A stretch of DNA of 64,000 nucleotides from Pustulibacterium marinum (GTDB taxonomy: Bacteria > Bacteroidota > Bacteroidia > Flavobacteriales > Flavobacteriaceae). A program made the position numbers and the translations under genes. Of this stretch, positions 1-8,126 are shown in pieces. The stretch spans positions 558,001 to 622,000 of the forward strand of contig NZ_FPBK01000001.1 in the NCBI RefSeq assembly GCF_900116665.1, read 5' to 3'. The notes under the pieces were generated by a model. The model made no database searches and was not told where the DNA came from. It saw only the letters and a list, made by a program, of their open reading frames with translations. How positions within the stretch are numbered: the first letter of the stretch is position 1; each line of letters begins with the position of its first letter.

Positions 1-457
1 TCAGCATATGATTTATTTGTACAACTATGCCGGACAACCTTGGAAAGCTCAACAATGGGTTCGCGAAACCATGAACAAATTGTACTTACCAAATCCTGAT
101 GGTTATTGTGGTGATGAAGATAACGGACAAACATCGGCTTGGTATGTGTTTTCTGCTTTAGGTTTTTACCCTGTGTGTCCTGCAACTGATGAATATGTAA
201 TGGGAGCTCCGTTGTTCAAAAAGGCGACTATTGCATTACAAAATGGAAAAACAATTACCATCAATGCTCCAGAAAATAGCGAAGAAAATATGTATATCCA
301 AAGCATGAAAATGAATGGAGAAACGTATACGAAAAACTATTTATCACATACTGAATTAATGAAAGGAGCAACCATCGATATCAACATGGGAGCAAAACCA
401 AACACCAATAGAGGTACAACTCCAGAAGATGCACCGTATTCATTATCTAACGAATAA
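1..457 (+). CDS. GH92 family alpha-mannosidase, C-terminal fragment (5' end outside window)
   Basis: This is the C-terminal part of a glycoside hydrolase family 92 (exo-alpha-mannosidase) protein; the reading frame is already open at the window edge, so the gene is cut by the window and is not a pseudogene. The visible part covers about 150 residues: an HMIYLYNYAGQPWK segment, then a GDEDNGQTSAWY motif, the conserved GH92 C-terminal stretch that carries the catalytic-base aspartates. The family hydrolyses terminal alpha-mannose with inversion and needs calcium. Only 6 bp separate its stop from the start of a second GH92 gene, so the two are an operon and perhaps the tail of a mannan/N-glycan utilisation locus. 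The family is certain; substrate linkage is unknown. Confidence 0.93.
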   Translation, partial: QHMIYLYNYAGQPWKAQQWVRETMNKLYLPNPDGYCGDEDNGQTSAWYVFSALGFYPVCPATDEYVMGAPLFKKATIALQNGKTITINAPENSEENMYIQSMKMNGETYTKNYLSHTELMKGATIDINMGAKPNTNRGTTPEDAPYSLSNE

Positions 458-463
458 GCATTC

Positions 464-2782
464 ATGAAAATTTTCAACATAAAACTCATGACACTTGCAG
501 CGATTGGCTTGGTTTCAACGCTGCAAGCGCAAGAAAAACAAGAAGAAAACCTCATTCAATATGCACATCCTATTATTGGTACGGCAAAAATGGGACATAC
601 GTTTCCGGGAGCATCTTCTCCTTTTGGGAGTGTGCAATTGAGTCCGGATACTGATACGATTCCGTATGCTGTTGACGGACATTACAACCCAGATGTGTAC
701 AAATATTGTGCAGGGTATCAATATGAAGACCCTACTATTGTTGGGTTTAGTCATACCCATTTTAGCGGTACAGGTCATTCTGATTTAGGTGATTTTTTAA
801 TTATGCCCACAACAGGTGAATTACAATTAAATCCAGGAACTGAAGATCATCCCGAAAATGGATATCGTTCTGTATTTTCTCATGAAAATGAAACTTCAGA
901 ACCTGGGTATTACAGTGTGTTGCTAGACGACCATAACATCAAGGCAGAACTTACAGCGACTACCAGAACGGGAATGCATCACTACACATTTCCTAAAGCA
1001 GATGATGCGCATATCATTCTTGACCTAACTTCAGGAATATATAACTACGAAGAAAAAAATGTGTGGACGTTCCTTCGTGTAGAAAACGATACATTAATTA
1101 CAGGTTTCCGTCAAACACATGGTTGGGCAAGAACACGTACCGTGTATTTTGCGATGTCGTTCAGCAAACCTTTCAAAAATTACGGTTATCAAAAAGGCGA
1201 TAGCTATGTGTATAGAGGCTTTTGGGGAAGATTTGATCAAACCCATAATTTCCCGGAAATCGCAGGAACAAAAATCAAAGCTTATTTCGATTTTGATACT
1301 GAAGAAGGAGAACAGATTGACGTGAAATTCGCTCTTTCTCCGGTGAGCTCAGCAGGTGCTTTAGCCAATATGAAAGCTGAAATTCCAGATTGGGATTTTG
1401 AAAAAACAAAAGCTCAAGTGCAACACAATTGGAACACGGAACTGAACAAAATAAAAGTAGAAACCCTTACCGAAGAAGACAAAATAAACTTTTATACAGC
1501 CATGTATCATGCCTTTTTAGGGCCAACAGTATACATGGATGTAGATGGGCAATACAAAGGTTTGGATATGAACACCCATACTGCCGAAGGTTTTACCAAC
1601 TATACCAGTTTTTCGCTTTGGGATACCTACAGAGCTTTGCATCCGTTCTTCAATTTTATTCAGCCAGAGCGTAACCGAGACATGGTGAAGTCTATGATGG
1701 CACATCAAGAACAAAGCGTGCACCACATGTTACCTATTTGGTCACATTATGCCAACGAAAATTGGTGTATGATTGGTTACCACAGTGCATCGGTAATTGC
1801 AGATGCGATTGTAAAAGGTAATGTAGGTTTTGATACTGAAAAAGCCTTGGAAGCTTGTGTTGCTACAGCGAATGTCACCTATTTTGACGGTATTGGTGAA
1901 TATATTGAAAAAGGATATGTGCCAGAAGACAAAAGCGGAGCTTCAGTGTCTAAAACCTTAGAATATGCGTATGACGATTGGGCAATTGCGCAAGCTGCTA
2001 AAAAATTAGGCAAGCAAGATATTTATGAAACCTTCAGCAAAAGAGCTGAAAACTATAAGAATGTTTACGATAAAAGCATCGGCTTTATGCGTCCGAAATT
2101 AAGTGACGGAACCTTCAAAAAACAGTTTGATGCTTTAGATACACATGGGCAAGGTTTTATAGAAGGTAATAGCTGGAATTACAGTTTGTATGTACCGCAA
2201 GACCCTGCTAGTATGATTACTATGATGGGCGGTAAAGAGCAGTTTACTACTCATTTAGATTCGTTGTTTGCTATGGAATTACCCGATAAGTATTTCGCTA
2301 ATACGGAAGACATTTCAAGAGAGGGAATTATAGGTAATTATGTGCATGGTAACGAGCCTTCGCATCATGTAGTGTATTTGTACAATTGGACGAATGCTCC
2401 TTGGAAATCGAATGATAAAATACGAATGATTTTACGCACCATGTACCACAAAGGAGCCGATGGTTTAGGTGGTAATGATGATTACGGACAAATGAGTGCG
2501 TGGTATATTTTCTCTAGTTTAGGGTTTTATCCGGTAGCTCCAGGTAGCGAAGATTACGCAGTAGGTAGTCCGTTAGTGAAAGAAGCTACTGTACATTTAG
2601 AAAACGGAAAAGTGTTAACCGTTGAAGCGCAAAAGCAATCTGAAAAGAACAAATACGTTCAAAAAGTATTGTGGAATGGCAAAGCAGTTACCAAACCAGT
2701 GGTTACCCATAGCGAATTGATGAAAGGTGGAAAACTTACCTTTGTAATGGGAAGAAAACCTAATAATAAGTTATACCAATAA
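464..2782 (+). CDS. GH92 family alpha-mannosidase (secreted)
   Basis: Complete 772-residue GH92 exo-alpha-mannosidase, the usual family length. Residues 1-23 are a signal peptide ending in LQAQ (type I cleavage), so the enzyme acts in the periplasm or outer layer. The N-terminal beta-sandwich is followed by an (alpha/alpha)6 barrel. Visible motifs are EGNSWNYS with E567 as the likely catalytic acid, HGNEPSHH (628-635), and GGNDDYGQ with D672/D673 in the catalytic-base region. The upstream partial paralogue has GDED where this one has GNDD, and GQPW rather than NAPW nearby, so the two probably prefer different mannosidic linkages (inference). A strong terminator follows 24 bp after the stop. 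Confidence 0.95.
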   Translation: MKIFNIKLMTLAAIGLVSTLQAQEKQEENLIQYAHPIIGTAKMGHTFPGASSPFGSVQLSPDTDTIPYAVDGHYNPDVYKYCAGYQYEDPTIVGFSHTHFSGTGHSDLGDFLIMPTTGELQLNPGTEDHPENGYRSVFSHENETSEPGYYSVLLDDHNIKAELTATTRTGMHHYTFPKADDAHIILDLTSGIYNYEEKNVWTFLRVENDTLITGFRQTHGWARTRTVYFAMSFSKPFKNYGYQKGDSYVYRGFWGRFDQTHNFPEIAGTKIKAYFDFDTEEGEQIDVKFALSPVSSAGALANMKAEIPDWDFEKTKAQVQHNWNTELNKIKVETLTEEDKINFYTAMYHAFLGPTVYMDVDGQYKGLDMNTHTAEGFTNYTSFSLWDTYRALHPFFNFIQPERNRDMVKSMMAHQEQSVHHMLPIWSHYANENWCMIGYHSASVIADAIVKGNVGFDTEKALEACVATANVTYFDGIGEYIEKGYVPEDKSGASVSKTLEYAYDDWAIAQAAKKLGKQDIYETFSKRAENYKNVYDKSIGFMRPKLSDGTFKKQFDALDTHGQGFIEGNSWNYSLYVPQDPASMITMMGGKEQFTTHLDSLFAMELPDKYFANTEDISREGIIGNYVHGNEPSHHVVYLYNWTNAPWKSNDKIRMILRTMYHKGADGLGGNDDYGQMSAWYIFSSLGFYPVAPGSEDYAVGSPLVKEATVHLENGKVLTVEAQKQSEKNKYVQKVLWNGKAVTKPVVTHSELMKGGKLTFVMGRKPNNKLYQ

Positions 2783-2805
2783 AAATTTTTAAGTAAAACA
2801 CACAC

Positions 2806-2834
2806 AGCCCGACCTCAACTTCGGGCTTTTTTTA
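2806..2834 (+). terminator. Rho-independent terminator after the GH92 pair
   Basis: Stem AGCCCGA (2806-2812) pairs perfectly with TCGGGCT (2821-2827), with an 8-nt loop followed by a run of T. It ends the GH92 transcript before the acyl-CoA dehydrogenase gene. Confidence 0.9.
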
Positions 2835-2916
2835 TTATGTTTATGTTAGACTATTGCTATTTTATTACTAATTAAAATTGTTATATTTATAACTTATAGA
2901 ACAAATAAAGTTACAA

Positions 2917-4095
2917 ATGAAACCAGATTTATTTGAAGCGCCAGATTATTACCAGTTAGATGATCTACTTTCTGAAGAGCATAAATTGGTGCGCGATGCT
3001 GCCCGTTCTTGGGTAAAAAAAGACATTTCACCGATTATAGAGGATTATGCGCAAAAGGCAGAATTTCCTAACCAAATTATTAACGGTTTAGCTGAAATTG
3101 GAGCTTTTGGCCCGTATATTCCGGAAAAATATGGCGGTGCTGGTTTAGATCAGATTTCGTACGGACTCATAATGCAAGAAATAGAGCGTGGTGATTCGGG
3201 TGTGCGTTCTACCGCTTCGGTGCAATCTTCCTTAGTAATGTATCCTATTTACAAATACGGAACCGAAGAACAACGAAAAAAATACTTGCCTAAATTGGCC
3301 TCTGGAGCATTTATGGGTTGCTTTGGTTTAACAGAACCAAACCATGGCTCAAACCCTGGTGGTATGGAAACCAAGTTCAAAGACATGGGCGATTATTATT
3401 TGTTGAACGGAGCCAAGATGTGGATTTCAAACGCGCCGTTTGCAGATATTGCGGTAGTTTGGGCAAAGAATGAAGAAGGTAGAATTTACGGTTTGCTGGT
3501 GGAGCGGGGCATGGAAGGTTTTTCAACTCCCGAAACACATAACAAATGGTCTTTACGAGCTTCGGCTACTGGTGAATTGATTTTTGATAATGTAAAAGTT
3601 CCGAAGGAAAATTTGCTTCCTAATAAATCAGGATTAGGAGCACCATTAGGTTGTTTAGATTCTGCTCGATTTGGGATTGCCTGGGGCGCCATTGGTGCTG
3701 CGATGGATTGTTATGATACAGCTTTGCGGTATTCCAAAGAACGGATTCAGTTTGATAAACCTATTGGAGCAACACAATTACAGCAGAAAAAATTAGCCGA
3801 AATGATTACTGAAATTACCAAAGCTCAATTATTAGCATGGCGATTGGGAGTATTGAGAAATGAAGGGAAAGCAACAACCGCTCAAATCTCCATGGCAAAA
3901 CGTAACAATGTAGAAATGGCCATAAATATTGCTCGCGAAGCCAGACAAATGTTAGGCGGCATGGGTATTACTGGAGAATATAGCATTATGCGACACATGA
4001 TGAATTTAGAATCGGTAATTACTTATGAAGGTACACATGATATACACTTGCTCATTACAGGAGCAGACATTACAGGTTTGCCTGCTTTTAAGTAA
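2917..4095 (+). CDS. gcdH: Glutaryl-CoA dehydrogenase-like acyl-CoA dehydrogenase
   Basis: FAD-dependent acyl-CoA dehydrogenase of 392 residues, full length. The closest recognisable subgroup is glutaryl-CoA dehydrogenase, which oxidatively decarboxylates glutaryl-CoA to crotonyl-CoA in lysine/tryptophan degradation. Support: the catalytic-base segment TYEGTHDIH with E371; the segment GVRSTASVQSSLVM, which carries the arginine used by this subgroup to hold the gamma-carboxylate; the FAD/substrate motif GLTEPNHGSNPGG; and a C-terminal AITG-like ADITGLPAF tail. It stands alone between a terminator and the Crp/Fnr gene, and no other lysine-degradation gene is visible. The family is certain; the glutaryl specificity is likely but rests on motif recognition. 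Confidence 0.88.
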   Translation: MKPDLFEAPDYYQLDDLLSEEHKLVRDAARSWVKKDISPIIEDYAQKAEFPNQIINGLAEIGAFGPYIPEKYGGAGLDQISYGLIMQEIERGDSGVRSTASVQSSLVMYPIYKYGTEEQRKKYLPKLASGAFMGCFGLTEPNHGSNPGGMETKFKDMGDYYLLNGAKMWISNAPFADIAVVWAKNEEGRIYGLLVERGMEGFSTPETHNKWSLRASATGELIFDNVKVPKENLLPNKSGLGAPLGCLDSARFGIAWGAIGAAMDCYDTALRYSKERIQFDKPIGATQLQQKKLAEMITEITKAQLLAWRLGVLRNEGKATTAQISMAKRNNVEMAINIAREARQMLGGMGITGEYSIMRHMMNLESVITYEGTHDIHLLITGADITGLPAFK

Positions 4096-4103
4096 AGATT
4101 ATG

Positions 4104-4147
4104 TGTAACTTTGGTTACAAAGGTTCGCTAATTTCAAACTATTTTTA
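4104..4147 (+). promoter_or_regulatory. Crp/Fnr-type palindrome and -7 box of the regulator gene (putative autoregulation)
   Basis: TGTAACTTTGGTTACA (4104-4119) is an inverted repeat of GTAAC arms with a 4-bp spacer. A weak -7 box TATTTTTA (4140-4147; consensus TAnnTTTG) starts 28.5 bp from the palindrome centre, the same geometry as the 11.47 kb promoter. If this box is used, transcription would begin almost at the ATG at 4152, giving a nearly leaderless mRNA. A less well-placed alternative box is at 4129-4136. Confidence 0.65.
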
Positions 4148-4151
4148 GTCC

Positions 4152-4784
4152 ATGATCAAAGAATTAAAACAGCATTACGGATTTCTTTTTGAGGAAGAAT
4201 TGTTACAGGAGATTAATCAGGTAGGTACTTTTAGAGAAGTTCCGGAAGGATTCATGTTGATGGATATTGGTGATTATATCAAAAGTATGCCGCTATTGGT
4301 AAACGGTGTTATCAAAATTCTCCGCGAAGATGAAAATGGTGATGAATTGCTTTTGTATTTCTTAGAAAGAGGAGATACTTGTGCCATGACGCTCAACTGC
4401 TGCGTAGGCCAAAAGAAGAGCGAAATTCGTGCAATTGCCGAATCGCCTGCAAAACTCATTATGGTTCCGGTTGAAAAAATGGAAGACTGGATGCAGAAAT
4501 ATCACAGTTGGCGAAACTTCATTCTACAGAGTTATAATTCTCGCTTATCCGAAATGTTAGAAACTATAGATACCATCGCATTTATGAAAATGGATGAACG
4601 CTTGCTGAAACATTTAAGAGATAAAGCCATGGTGAATAGTGATGATATTCTAAGTACAACGCATCAAGAAATTGCTCAAAATCTACACACATCGCGAGTA
4701 GTAATTTCAAGATTACTTAAAAAACTAGAGAACGAAGGAAAAATAAAACTCAACCGAAACAGTATTCACGTTATCGATTTATAA
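4152..4784 (+). CDS. Crp/Fnr family transcriptional regulator
   Basis: A 210-residue regulator with an N-terminal cyclic-nucleotide-binding-type beta-roll (about 25-120), a long dimerisation helix (about 120-155) and a C-terminal winged helix-turn-helix (about 150-205) with the recognition segment TTHQEIAQNLHTSRVVISRLLKKL (in parts). It lacks the N-terminal cysteine cluster that holds the Fe-S centre in FNR, and the cNMP-contacting motif is not evident. It does have a striking cysteine cluster in the sensor domain: C77, C83 and C84. A perfect palindrome precedes the gene and recurs at several nearby promoters, so it is the best candidate to bind those sites. The genes controlled point to a thiol/persulfide or redox signal; that effector is inference. 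It is followed by the TSUP gene in the same direction with its own site. Confidence 0.9.
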   Translation: MIKELKQHYGFLFEEELLQEINQVGTFREVPEGFMLMDIGDYIKSMPLLVNGVIKILREDENGDELLLYFLERGDTCAMTLNCCVGQKKSEIRAIAESPAKLIMVPVEKMEDWMQKYHSWRNFILQSYNSRLSEMLETIDTIAFMKMDERLLKHLRDKAMVNSDDILSTTHQEIAQNLHTSRVVISRLLKKLENEGKIKLNRNSIHVIDL

Positions 4785-4794
4785 ACGTATTGAG

Positions 4795-4839
4795 TGTAAC
4801 CTTTGTTACTGCACAGCTGCCTAGCGTCTATTACTTTTG
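4795..4839 (+). promoter_or_regulatory. Crp/Fnr-type palindrome and promoter of the TSUP gene
   Basis: TGTAACCTTTGTTACT (4795-4810) has GTAAC/GTTAC arms around 4 bp. A perfect -7 box TACTTTTG lies at 4832-4839, 29.5 bp from the palindrome centre. This puts the palindrome near -41, the class II activator position. The 10-bp string TTACTTTTGT around the box is identical in the tolC promoter at 15.79 kb. Confidence 0.75.
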
Positions 4840-4865
4840 TAAAAGCAAATTGAATTAGATATATA

Positions 4866-5648
4866 GTGTTAGGATATTTAGGGGCCATATTGGTTGGAAT
4901 CACTTTAGGACTTATTGGCGGTGGAGGTTCCATCATTACAGTACCTTTGTTAGTATATGTGATGGGATTAAATCCGGTTGTTGCAACAGCATATTCGTTA
5001 TTTGTTGTTGGGGTATCTTCCTTGGTCGGAGCCATCAAAAACATTCAGAAGAAACAAGTTGATTTCAAAGCGGCCATTGCTTTTGCAGTGCCTGCTTTTA
5101 TATCAGTCTTTTTAACCAGAAAATTTATTGTGCCAGCAATTCCGGAAATCATTTTTTCTGTTGGAAGTTTTACTGTGACCAAACATATCTTTATCATGGT
5201 ATTTTTTGCTGTGATTATGATCTTGGCTTCGGTTTCTATGATTAAGAATTTTCAGTTTGAAACAGGAGAAAAGGACAGAGAATTTAACCCTCCAATCATT
5301 ATTTTACAAGCTATTGTACTCGGGCTGGTAACCGGAATAGTGGGCGCAGGAGGCGGATTTTTAATTGTTCCGGCACTGGTGTTGTTGGTACACATTCCCA
5401 TGAAACGTGCAGTTGCCACTTCATTATTGATCATCGCGGTAAATTCATTGATAGGGTTTTTGGGAGATTTAGGAGAAATGACAATCGATTGGACATTTCT
5501 ATTGACGTTCACAGCTTGTTCTATTGGAGGGATTTTTCTAGGAATTTATCTGAATAAATTCATCGATGGAAAAAAACTGAAAAAGAGTTTCGGTTGGTTT
5601 GTTTTGCTAATGGGAGCATATATCGTAGCAAAAGAATTATTTTTGTAG
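4866..5648 (+). CDS. TauE/SafE (TSUP) family sulfite/organosulfur exporter-like membrane protein
   Basis: A 260-residue polytopic inner-membrane protein with two related halves, each starting with the TSUP glycine-rich signature (GLIGGGGSIITVP and GIVGAGGGFLIVP). The TSUP family includes exporters of sulfite, sulfoacetate and thiosulfate-like anions, and members are encoded in sulfide-detoxification operons (tauE of cst and bigR operons). The start is GTG at 4866: an in-frame stop at 4851-4853 excludes a longer form, and the -7 box leaves a leader of about 23 nt. The gene precedes the persulfide dioxygenase-like fusion by 191 bp. Substrate inferred from context: sulfite or thiosulfate produced by that enzyme. 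Confidence 0.85.
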   Translation: MLGYLGAILVGITLGLIGGGGSIITVPLLVYVMGLNPVVATAYSLFVVGVSSLVGAIKNIQKKQVDFKAAIAFAVPAFISVFLTRKFIVPAIPEIIFSVGSFTVTKHIFIMVFFAVIMILASVSMIKNFQFETGEKDREFNPPIIILQAIVLGLVTGIVGAGGGFLIVPALVLLVHIPMKRAVATSLLIIAVNSLIGFLGDLGEMTIDWTFLLTFTACSIGGIFLGIYLNKFIDGKKLKKSFGWFVLLMGAYIVAKELFL

Positions 5649-5681
5649 GACTGATAAATATCAGAAAATAAAGGACGTGTA

Positions 5682-5714
5682 TTTCGTAAATTGAAAATGA
5701 TTTAATTTACGAAA
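5682..5714. repeat. Perfect 11-bp inverted repeat between TSUP and MBL-rhodanese genes
   Basis: TTTCGTAAATT (5682-5692) and AATTTACGAAA (5704-5714) are exact reverse complements separated by 11 nt. No T-run follows, so it is not a standard terminator; it could be an operator or an mRNA processing/stability hairpin. It lies 34 bp after the TSUP stop. Confidence 0.7.
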
Positions 5715-5839
5715 GTGAAGAGATACGTATACCCAATTTCGAAAACGTTGCATTCGATAAATTTTTAGGGTAGCAGTTATAGAAGATTAGAAATTAGTAA
5801 TTTCAGCATTTTAAAATCAAGAATTAAATCAATATCACA

Positions 5840-7258
5840 ATGAAAATTGAACAAATATATACAGGATGTTTAGCGCAGGGAGCGTATTATGTAGAGAGTG
5901 AAGGCGAAGTAGCTATTGTAGATCCGCTTAGAGAAGTAGCGCCATACATAGAAAAAGCTGCAGCCAACAACGCAAGCATTAAATATATTTTTGAAACACA
6001 TTTCCATGCCGATTTTGTAAGTGGACACGTAACACTGGCAGACAAAACAGGAGCAGATATTGTGTACGGACCAACGGCAGAGCCATCTTTTAAGGCTATT
6101 ATTGCTAAAGACGGTCAAGAATTTAAGTTGGGGAAATTAACCATAGTTGTACTACATACTCCGGGACATACTATGGAGAGTACAACGTATCTTTTAAAAG
6201 ATGAAAATGGTAAAGATCATGCAATTTTTAGTGGTGATACTTTGTTTTTAGGAGATGTAGGTCGTCCGGATCTTGCTCAAAAAGCAGCCGATATGACACA
6301 AGAACAACTTGCTGCTACACTTTATGATAGTTTACGAAACAAGATTATGCCATTGGCAGATGACGTAATTGTATATCCTGCACACGGAGCCGGTTCTGCT
6401 TGTGGTAAAAACATGATGAAAGAAACGGTAGACACATTGGGGAATCAGAAAAAAATGAATTACGCTTTACGTGCCGATATGACAAAAGAAGAATTTGTAG
6501 AGGAAGTAACAGATGGATTGCTACCGCCACCACAATATTTTCCGTTGAATGTAAAAATGAATAAGGAAGGGTATACTCATATCGATGAGGTTTTAGAGCG
6601 TGGAACCAGAGCATTGTCACCACAAGAATTTGAAGCTGCTGCGAATGAAGTAGAAGCCATTGTGTTAGATGTGAGGAGTCCAAAAGAATTTGTAAACGGG
6701 CATATTCCAAGATCAATTTCTATAGGTATTGATGGTGGTTTTGCACCATGGGTAGGCGCTTTGATTCAAGATGTGGAACAGCCTATTTTATTGGTAGCTC
6801 CAGAGGGTAGAGAAGAAGAAGTCATCACCAGACTTTCTCGTGTTGGTTTTGATATGACTTTAGGCTATTTAAAAGGAAGCTTTGAAGCTTGGAAAGATGC
6901 CGGTAAAGAGTATGATACCATCACATCTATTTCTGCGGAAGAGTTTAAAGATAGAATGGATGCTGATAAAGAATTACCAATTTTTGATGTGCGTAAAGAA
7001 GGTGAATATGTGTCATCACATATTGGCGCAGCAGCCAATACACCACTAGATTATTTAAATGATCATTTGGCAGAATTTCCAAAAGAAACCGATTTCTACG
7101 TGCACTGTGCAGGAGGATATCGTTCTGTGATAGCGGCTTCTATTTTAAAAAGCAGAGGTTATCACAATTTGGTAGACATAGCAGGAGGCTTCAAGGCTAT
7201 TAAGGAATCTGGAATTCCTGTAACGGCAGAAGTATGTCCTTCTACTTTGAAAAAATAA
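5840..7258 (+). CDS. CstB-like persulfide dioxygenase: MBL-fold + pseudo-rhodanese + rhodanese fusion
   Basis: A 472-residue cytosolic three-domain protein. Residues 1-245 are an ETHE1-type metallo-beta-lactamase with the HFHAD metal motif (H54, H56, D58) and YPAHGAGSACG; this family oxidises glutathione or low-molecular-weight persulfides with an Fe(II) centre to sulfite. Residues about 265-350 form a rhodanese whose active loop reads VAPEGREEE and has no cysteine, so it is a pseudo-rhodanese. Residues about 370-465 form a second rhodanese with an intact loop HCAGGYRS (C423). This exact order is that of Staphylococcus aureus CstB, which makes thiosulfate from persulfides. The TSUP gene upstream and a rhodanese lipoprotein downstream fit the same pathway. 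The fold is certain; the activity is by homology. Confidence 0.92.
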   Translation: MKIEQIYTGCLAQGAYYVESEGEVAIVDPLREVAPYIEKAAANNASIKYIFETHFHADFVSGHVTLADKTGADIVYGPTAEPSFKAIIAKDGQEFKLGKLTIVVLHTPGHTMESTTYLLKDENGKDHAIFSGDTLFLGDVGRPDLAQKAADMTQEQLAATLYDSLRNKIMPLADDVIVYPAHGAGSACGKNMMKETVDTLGNQKKMNYALRADMTKEEFVEEVTDGLLPPPQYFPLNVKMNKEGYTHIDEVLERGTRALSPQEFEAAANEVEAIVLDVRSPKEFVNGHIPRSISIGIDGGFAPWVGALIQDVEQPILLVAPEGREEEVITRLSRVGFDMTLGYLKGSFEAWKDAGKEYDTITSISAEEFKDRMDADKELPIFDVRKEGEYVSSHIGAAANTPLDYLNDHLAEFPKETDFYVHCAGGYRSVIAASILKSRGYHNLVDIAGGFKAIKESGIPVTAEVCPSTLKK

Positions 7259-7335
7259 AAGTAAAATAGGCTTGTAAACACTACTCAAAAATTGTTCTTC
7301 GCTTATTTTACTGTAAAAATGTAAATAATGAAGAC

Positions 7336-7713
7336 ATGAAAAAGAGTGTTGTTTTAGGTTTTTTAGTAATGCTGATTTCCTGTACAGGTTTTTACAACGA
7401 ACATATAACGTTGATTGATGCTCAAGAATTTAATGAAATGACGGCCTTGATAGAAAATCCACAGATTATCGATGTAAGAACCCCAAAGGAATTTGATAAT
7501 GGAGCCATTCCAAAAGCAGTAAATATAGATTTGAACGATGATGATTTTGAGAAAAAAATTACTGTTTTTGATAAGGAGAAACCAGTTTTTGTATACTGCA
7601 GATCAGGAATACGTAGTCAAGATGCTTCTAAGTTAATAGCCGAAAAAGGATTTCAGTCCGTATATGAATTATCCGGAGGTTATGTAAGCTGGAAAAAGCT
7701 TGACAATGAATAG
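7336..7713 (+). CDS. Rhodanese-domain lipoprotein
   Basis: A 125-residue single-domain rhodanese with a lipoprotein signal peptide (lipobox LISC, C16), so it is anchored in the cell envelope. The active-site loop is intact: YCRSGIRS with C88, and the CH2A-like segment DVRTPKEFDNGAIPKA is present. It would transfer sulfane sulfur (thiosulfate/persulfide to an acceptor) in the periplasm. It follows the CstB-like gene by 77 bp in the same direction and ends in a strong terminator, so it closes the TSUP-CstB-rhodanese transcription unit. Confidence 0.9.
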   Translation: MKKSVVLGFLVMLISCTGFYNEHITLIDAQEFNEMTALIENPQIIDVRTPKEFDNGAIPKAVNIDLNDDDFEKKITVFDKEKPVFVYCRSGIRSQDASKLIAEKGFQSVYELSGGYVSWKKLDNE

Positions 7714-7738
7714 TTAGTAATCGTTTTTTAAACAAGTG

Positions 7739-7766
7739 AAAGCCGGAGATATCTTCGGCTTTTTGT
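7739..7766 (+). terminator. Terminator after the rhodanese lipoprotein
   Basis: The near-perfect palindrome AAAGCCGGAGATATCTTCGG followed by CTTT (7739-7762) folds with G-T wobbles only, and is followed by T-rich sequence. Confidence 0.85.
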
Positions 7767-7841
7767 TTTTGTTTTCAATTCTTATCGTATTCTTAACATC
7801 CAAAGAGCATAGATAGTGCTACATTGAAAACAAAAAAGAAT

Positions 7842-8087
7842 ATGAGTTATATAGATGATATTATAATCCCGGGAGTGGATGGAAGAGTTTTTTCAACGAA
7901 GCTAGATGACGTTGCAGATCTCAATGAATTGAAAGAAAAATTAATGCTAATTGGCGGTGTTACTAAAGTGCATTTTAATACTGAAGTGTTTCCAACAGAG
8001 GTGAAAATAGTGACTGACAGAGTCGTCAACGTTGAAGAGATTCAGGATGTAGCCAATGATCTGGAAGTACATCTAATCAAAAAATGA
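7842..8087 (+). CDS. Small HMA-like protein without the CxxC metal site
   Basis: An 81-residue protein starting at ATG 7842 (MSYIDDIIIPG); an in-frame TTG at 7824 is a less likely start. The predicted beta-alpha-beta-beta-alpha-beta pattern and spacing resemble heavy-metal-associated (HMA) domains, but there is no cysteine anywhere in it, so it cannot bind metal by the usual CxxC. It stands between two strong terminators and is therefore its own transcript. Its position beside the sulfur module suggests a related role, but no function can be assigned. Confidence 0.6.
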   Translation: MSYIDDIIIPGVDGRVFSTKLDDVADLNELKEKLMLIGGVTKVHFNTEVFPTEVKIVTDRVVNVEEIQDVANDLEVHLIKK

Positions 8088-8093
8088 TAGAAT

Positions 8094-8126
8094 AAAAAAG
8101 CCGGAAAAAAATTTTCCGGCTTTTTT
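8094..8126. terminator. Bidirectional terminator hairpin
   Basis: A 15-bp perfect stem: AAAAAAGCCGGAAAA (8094-8108), loop AAA, TTTTCCGGCTTTTTT (8112-8126). A-run and T-run flank the GC core, so it can work on both strands; it ends the HMA-like gene. Confidence 0.93.

Noticed and set aside
2854-2889. Possible promoter TTG ... TATATTTA for the acyl-CoA dehydrogenase
   Set aside because: Spacing of 25 bp is outside the usual range and the -7 box lacks the final G; a promoter must be here but I cannot place it.
7268-7316. Inverted arms GTAAAATAGGC / GCTTATTTTAC before the rhodanese lipoprotein gene
   Set aside because: Large loop, imperfect pairing, AT-rich; could be chance.
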